Shown here: in pieces, positions 61,325-64,000 of the stretch
Position numbering within the stretch: position 1 is the stretch's first letter
How the letters are laid out: each line of letters opens with the position of its first letter
DNA from: Pseudomonadales bacterium
GTDB taxonomy: Bacteria > Pseudomonadota > Gammaproteobacteria > Pseudomonadales > UBA7239
Length of the DNA: 64,000 bases
NCBI GenBank assembly: GCA_041395665.1
Contig: JAWLAB010000002.1
Location: 1-64,000 of the forward strand
Reading direction: 5' to 3'
The notes under the pieces: generated by a model
Database searches by the model: none
Seen by the model: only the letters and a program-made list of their open reading frames with translations
What the model was told of the DNA's origin: nothing
Program-made: the position numbers and the translations under genes

Positions 61325-63160
61325 ATGCCTACTTATCGCTCAAAAACCTCTACTGCTGGCCGCAACATGGCGGGCGCTCGCGCACTGTGGCGCGCCACCG
61401 GCATGAAAGATGCCGATTTTCAAAAACCGATCATCGCAGTCGTTAATTCTTTTACACAATTTGTGCCAGGGCATGTGCACTTAAAAGATCTCGGTCAACT
61501 CGTTGCGCGTGAAATCGAAAAACACGGCGGCGTAGCGAAAGAGTTCAACACCATCGCCGTCGATGACGGCATTGCGATGGGTCACGACGGCATGCTGTAT
61601 TCGCTGCCTTCGCGCGACATCATCGCCGATTCGGTGGAATACATGGTCAATGCGCACTGCGCAGACGCAATGGTATGTATCTCCAACTGCGACAAAATCA
61701 CGCCGGGAATGTTGCTGGCAGCGATGCGCTTAAACATCCCCGTTGTATTTGTTTCTGGCGGCCCGATGGAAGCGGGCAAAACCAAATTATCTGAACACAA
61801 ACTGGATTTGGTCGACGCGATGGTGATTGCGGTAGACAGCAGCGTATCCGATGAAACGGTTGCAGAATACGAACGCTCTGCCTGCCCCACTTGTGGCTCT
61901 TGCTCCGGTATGTTCACCGCTAACTCGATGAACTGTTTGACGGAAGCACTCGGTCTTTCACTGCCGGGCAACGGCTCACTACTCGCCACGCACGCTGACC
62001 GCAAAAATTTATTTCTCGAAGCAGGCCGTGTGATTGTCGATATCACGCGCCGTTATTACGAGCAGGATGATGCATCGGTATTGCCGCGCAACATCGCCAC
62101 TTTTGACGCGTTTGAAAATGCGATGAGCCTCGACATCGCCATGGGCGGTTCCACCAACACCATTTTGCATTTGTTAGCAGCTGCGCAAGAAGCGCAAGTA
62201 CCGTTCACCATGAAAGACATCGATCGCTTGTCACTGCGCGTGCCGCAGTTGTGCAAAGTGGCGCCCAACACGCCGAAATATCACATGGAAGATGTGCATC
62301 GCGCCGGCGGCATCATGGGCATACTCGGTGAATTGGATCGTGCTGGTTTGTTGCACCACAACACCAGCACGGTACACAGCAAAACCATGCGAGTAGCACT
62401 CGAAAAGTGGGACATTAAGCAAAGCCAAGACGAGGCAGTGAAAATTTTTTACTCGGCAGGCCCCGCAGGCATTCCCACACAAGAAGCCTTCAGTCAAAGC
62501 ACGCGCTGGCCTTCACTGGATGACGATCGCGCTGAAGGTTGCATCCGTTCGATTGATCACGCCTATTCAACGGAAGGCGGTTTAGCAGTGCTACACGGCA
62601 ACATCGCACTCAACGGCTGCGTGGTAAAAACTTCTGGCGTCGATGAAGAAAATTTTATTTTTGAAGGCACTGCGTTTGTGTGCGAAAGCCAGGACGAAGC
62701 CGTGCATTCCATTCTGGAAGACAAAGTAAAAGCAGGTGATGTGGTGATCGTGCGCTACGAAGGCCCACGCGGCGGCCCCGGCATGCAAGAAATGCTCTAC
62801 CCCACCAGTTACATCAAATCCAAAGGTTTAGGCAAAGCCTGCGCCCTACTCACTGACGGTCGCTTTTCTGGCGGCACTTCCGGTTTGTCTATCGGCCATG
62901 TATCGCCAGAAGCAGCAGCGGGCGGCGCCATCGGTTTGGTACGCAACGGCGACCGCATCCATATCGACATCCCCAAACGCACTATCAATGTATTAGTCAG
63001 CGACGAAGAACTCGCGCAACGCCGCATTGAGCAAGACAAACTCGGCTGGAAACCAGCAGCACCGCGCCCGCGCAAAGTCTCTGCTGCATTGAAGGCTTAC
63101 GCCAAATTTGTAACCAGCGCGGATGTCGGCGCAGTGCGTGATTTAAGTTTGTTGGATTAA
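61325..63160 (+). CDS. ilvD: Dihydroxy-acid dehydratase
   Basis: Fe-S enzyme that makes the 2-oxo acids of isoleucine, valine and leucine. Family segments: SKTSTAGRNMAGARALWRAT, CISNCDKITPGMLLAAMRLN (cluster Cys), CPTCGSCSGMFTANSMNCL (cluster cysteines), SLPGNGSLLATHADRK, FSGGTSGLSIGHVSPEAAAG. Length is 611 residues, the longer enterobacterial-type form. Overlaps the convergent mscL by four bases. Confidence 0.95.
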   Translation: MPTYRSKTSTAGRNMAGARALWRATGMKDADFQKPIIAVVNSFTQFVPGHVHLKDLGQLVAREIEKHGGVAKEFNTIAVDDGIAMGHDGMLYSLPSRDIIADSVEYMVNAHCADAMVCISNCDKITPGMLLAAMRLNIPVVFVSGGPMEAGKTKLSEHKLDLVDAMVIAVDSSVSDETVAEYERSACPTCGSCSGMFTANSMNCLTEALGLSLPGNGSLLATHADRKNLFLEAGRVIVDITRRYYEQDDASVLPRNIATFDAFENAMSLDIAMGGSTNTILHLLAAAQEAQVPFTMKDIDRLSLRVPQLCKVAPNTPKYHMEDVHRAGGIMGILGELDRAGLLHHNTSTVHSKTMRVALEKWDIKQSQDEAVKIFYSAGPAGIPTQEAFSQSTRWPSLDDDRAEGCIRSIDHAYSTEGGLAVLHGNIALNGCVVKTSGVDEENFIFEGTAFVCESQDEAVHSILEDKVKAGDVVIVRYEGPRGGPGMQEMLYPTSYIKSKGLGKACALLTDGRFSGGTSGLSIGHVSPEAAAGGAIGLVRNGDRIHIDIPKRTINVLVSDEELAQRRIEQDKLGWKPAAPRPRKVSAALKAYAKFVTSADVGAVRDLSLLD

Positions 63161-63561
63161 AGTTCAGAGGTACAACAAGGGCAGCGTGTGGCTTTAATAG
63201 AAATGCTCGAAATACATTTCGGGCATTCTTTTGTTGTCACCTCTGCTTCTTTTTTCAGGCGATTGATTTGCTTCACTAAAATAAAAATCACAAACGCGAC
63301 AATTGTGAAATCCAGAACGGTATTGATAAACACGCCGTAATTGATGCTCACCGCCGCCGCAGTATCGGTTTTTTCTTTCAGCACGATAGAAAGACTAGAA
63401 AAATCCACATTGCCCAATAACAAGCCAATCGGTGGCATTACTACCTGATTGACTAATGCAGTCACGATCTTGCCAAAAGACGCACCGATAATGACGCCGA
63501 CCGCCATATCGACCACATTGCCTTTAACAGCAAAATCTTTAAATTCCTGTAAAATTTTCAT
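63157..63561 (-). CDS. mscL: Large-conductance mechanosensitive channel
   Basis: Inner-membrane pentameric channel that opens on osmotic downshock. N-terminal helix and TM1: LQEFKDFAVKGNVVDMAVGV followed by IIGASFGKIVTALVNQVVMP; TM2: YGVFINTVLDFTIVAFVIFI; charged C-terminal helix. Length is 134 residues. The tail has two CxxC pairs (CPKC and CPCC), which suggest metal binding and are seen in some MscL homologues only. Its ATG overlaps the upstream ParA gene stop by four bases. Confidence 0.95.
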   Translation of the reverse strand: MKILQEFKDFAVKGNVVDMAVGVIIGASFGKIVTALVNQVVMPPIGLLLGNVDFSSLSIVLKEKTDTAAAVSINYGVFINTVLDFTIVAFVIFILVKQINRLKKEAEVTTKECPKCISSISIKATRCPCCTSEL

Positions 63562-64000
63562 TCTTCGATACTCTCTAATTTTTGGTATAAGTTAATAAAT
63601 TGCTGGGTGGCTTTATGGCCGGGCGCAAAGTGTACTAAAGGCTCATGCTCTTCGCGCGATTCTTTGACTTTGATAGAGGTGTTGAGAAAAGTATCCAGCA
63701 CAGGCAGACCATCGGCGATTAACTGATCAACAAGCTCTTGAGGAAACTTTGCCTGCGGATTGAATTGATTGACGACGATACCTTCAATCCTCAAACCTTC
63801 GTTATGATCTTCACGAATTTCCGCAACGGTATTCACTAAATTGTAGAGTGCCTGCCTCGAAAAACTGTCGCAGTCAAACGGAATCAACAAACTGTCCGCA
63901 GCCACTAACGCTGCCATACTGTAAAAATTGAGCGCAGGCGGCGTGTCGATATAAATGCGGTCGTAATGCTTTCCCGCTTCTTTCAACGCATCACGAAATT
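63558..64000 (-). CDS. ParA family (MinD/ParA-like) ATPase, C-terminal part (5' end outside window)
   Basis: Deviant Walker ATPase of the ParA/Soj type, judged from the C-terminal 147 residues: YDRIYIDTPPALNFYSMAAL (Walker B region), ADSLLIPFDCDSFSRQAL and IEGIVVNQFNPQAKFPQELV. The frame is open to the window edge (FRDALKEAGKHYD), so the P-loop lies outside. Whether it serves plasmid or chromosome partition, or placement of some complex, cannot be told; no parB or parS is visible here. It is coupled to mscL by a four-base overlap. Confidence 0.88.
   Translation of the reverse strand, partial: FRDALKEAGKHYDRIYIDTPPALNFYSMAALVAADSLLIPFDCDSFSRQALYNLVNTVAEIREDHNEGLRIEGIVVNQFNPQAKFPQELVDQLIADGLPVLDTFLNTSIKVKESREEHEPLVHFAPGHKATQQFINLYQKLESIEE

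Overview
The window is chromosomal DNA from a Gram-negative gammaproteobacterium. Evidence includes lpxH, hldE, TonB/ExbBD, the block nadD-rsfS-rlmH-mrdA-mrdB-mltB-rlpA, sdhE/ygfZ, the lysC-csrA-tRNA-Ser run, and a RegB/RegA (RoxS/RoxR-like) redox pair. Gene order and protein flavour suggest a free-living, Cellvibrionales/Pseudomonadales-like aquatic bacterium. The family placement is my inference; no marker search was possible. Most of the window is densely packed housekeeping sequence with intact reading frames.

Layout. 0-9 kb: the 3' end of an APS-type sulfate-assimilation reductase, miaB, a DUF1820 gene, then mreC-mreD-rng-yhdP; mreB and maf are not next to mreCD. 9-18 kb: hldE and a MaoC dehydratase on the minus strand, then nadD, rsfS (with a long Lys/Ala/Pro tail), rlmH, mrdA (PBP2), rodA, mltB and rlpA, a cell-elongation block. 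18-22 kb: nadB, sdhE, ygfZ and a short-form 6-phosphogluconate dehydrogenase. 22-27.3 kb: a disturbed stretch in which at least four genes carry frameshifts, with intact rpe and a deazaflavin (F420)-type oxidoreductase between them. 27.2-37.2 kb: thrC, hom, regA-regB, hpf, prfC, a DEAD-box helicase, a nitrilase-family hydrolase and an EEP-fold nuclease/phosphatase, all on the minus strand.

37.2-39.7 kb holds a compact F420 operon: NADP:F420 oxidoreductase, cofE and cofD, overlapping or nearly so. With the F420-type oxidoreductase at 25 kb it suggests that this gammaproteobacterium makes and uses coenzyme F420, a cofactor better known from archaea and actinobacteria. This is the most unusual biology in the window. 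A flavin-dependent steroid-dehydrogenase-like enzyme lies convergent to it.

41.3-45 kb: lysC, csrA with a structured leader, tRNA-Ser(GCU), an acyltransferase, a tiny lipoprotein, tRNA-Arg(ACG) with a strong terminator, and a KdpE C-terminal remnant. 45-48.5 kb: an iron-uptake section with Fur-box-like sites, made of a TorF-type porin, an unknown Cys-rich protein and tonB-exbB-exbD. 48.5-64 kb: rnk, a glutathione transferase whose ribosome-binding site is buried in a long hairpin, lpxH, ppiB, glnS, cysS, a RluA-type pseudouridine synthase, a glutamine cyclotransferase, a YjiK-like protein, an M16C protease, argA, ilvD, mscL and the 3' end of a parA-like gene.

Limits: everything rests on reading the sequence and remembered family motifs. 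No similarity search, structure prediction or folding calculation was run. The frameshifts at 22-27.3 kb may be sequencing errors, because most can be repaired by adding one base to a homopolymer run.
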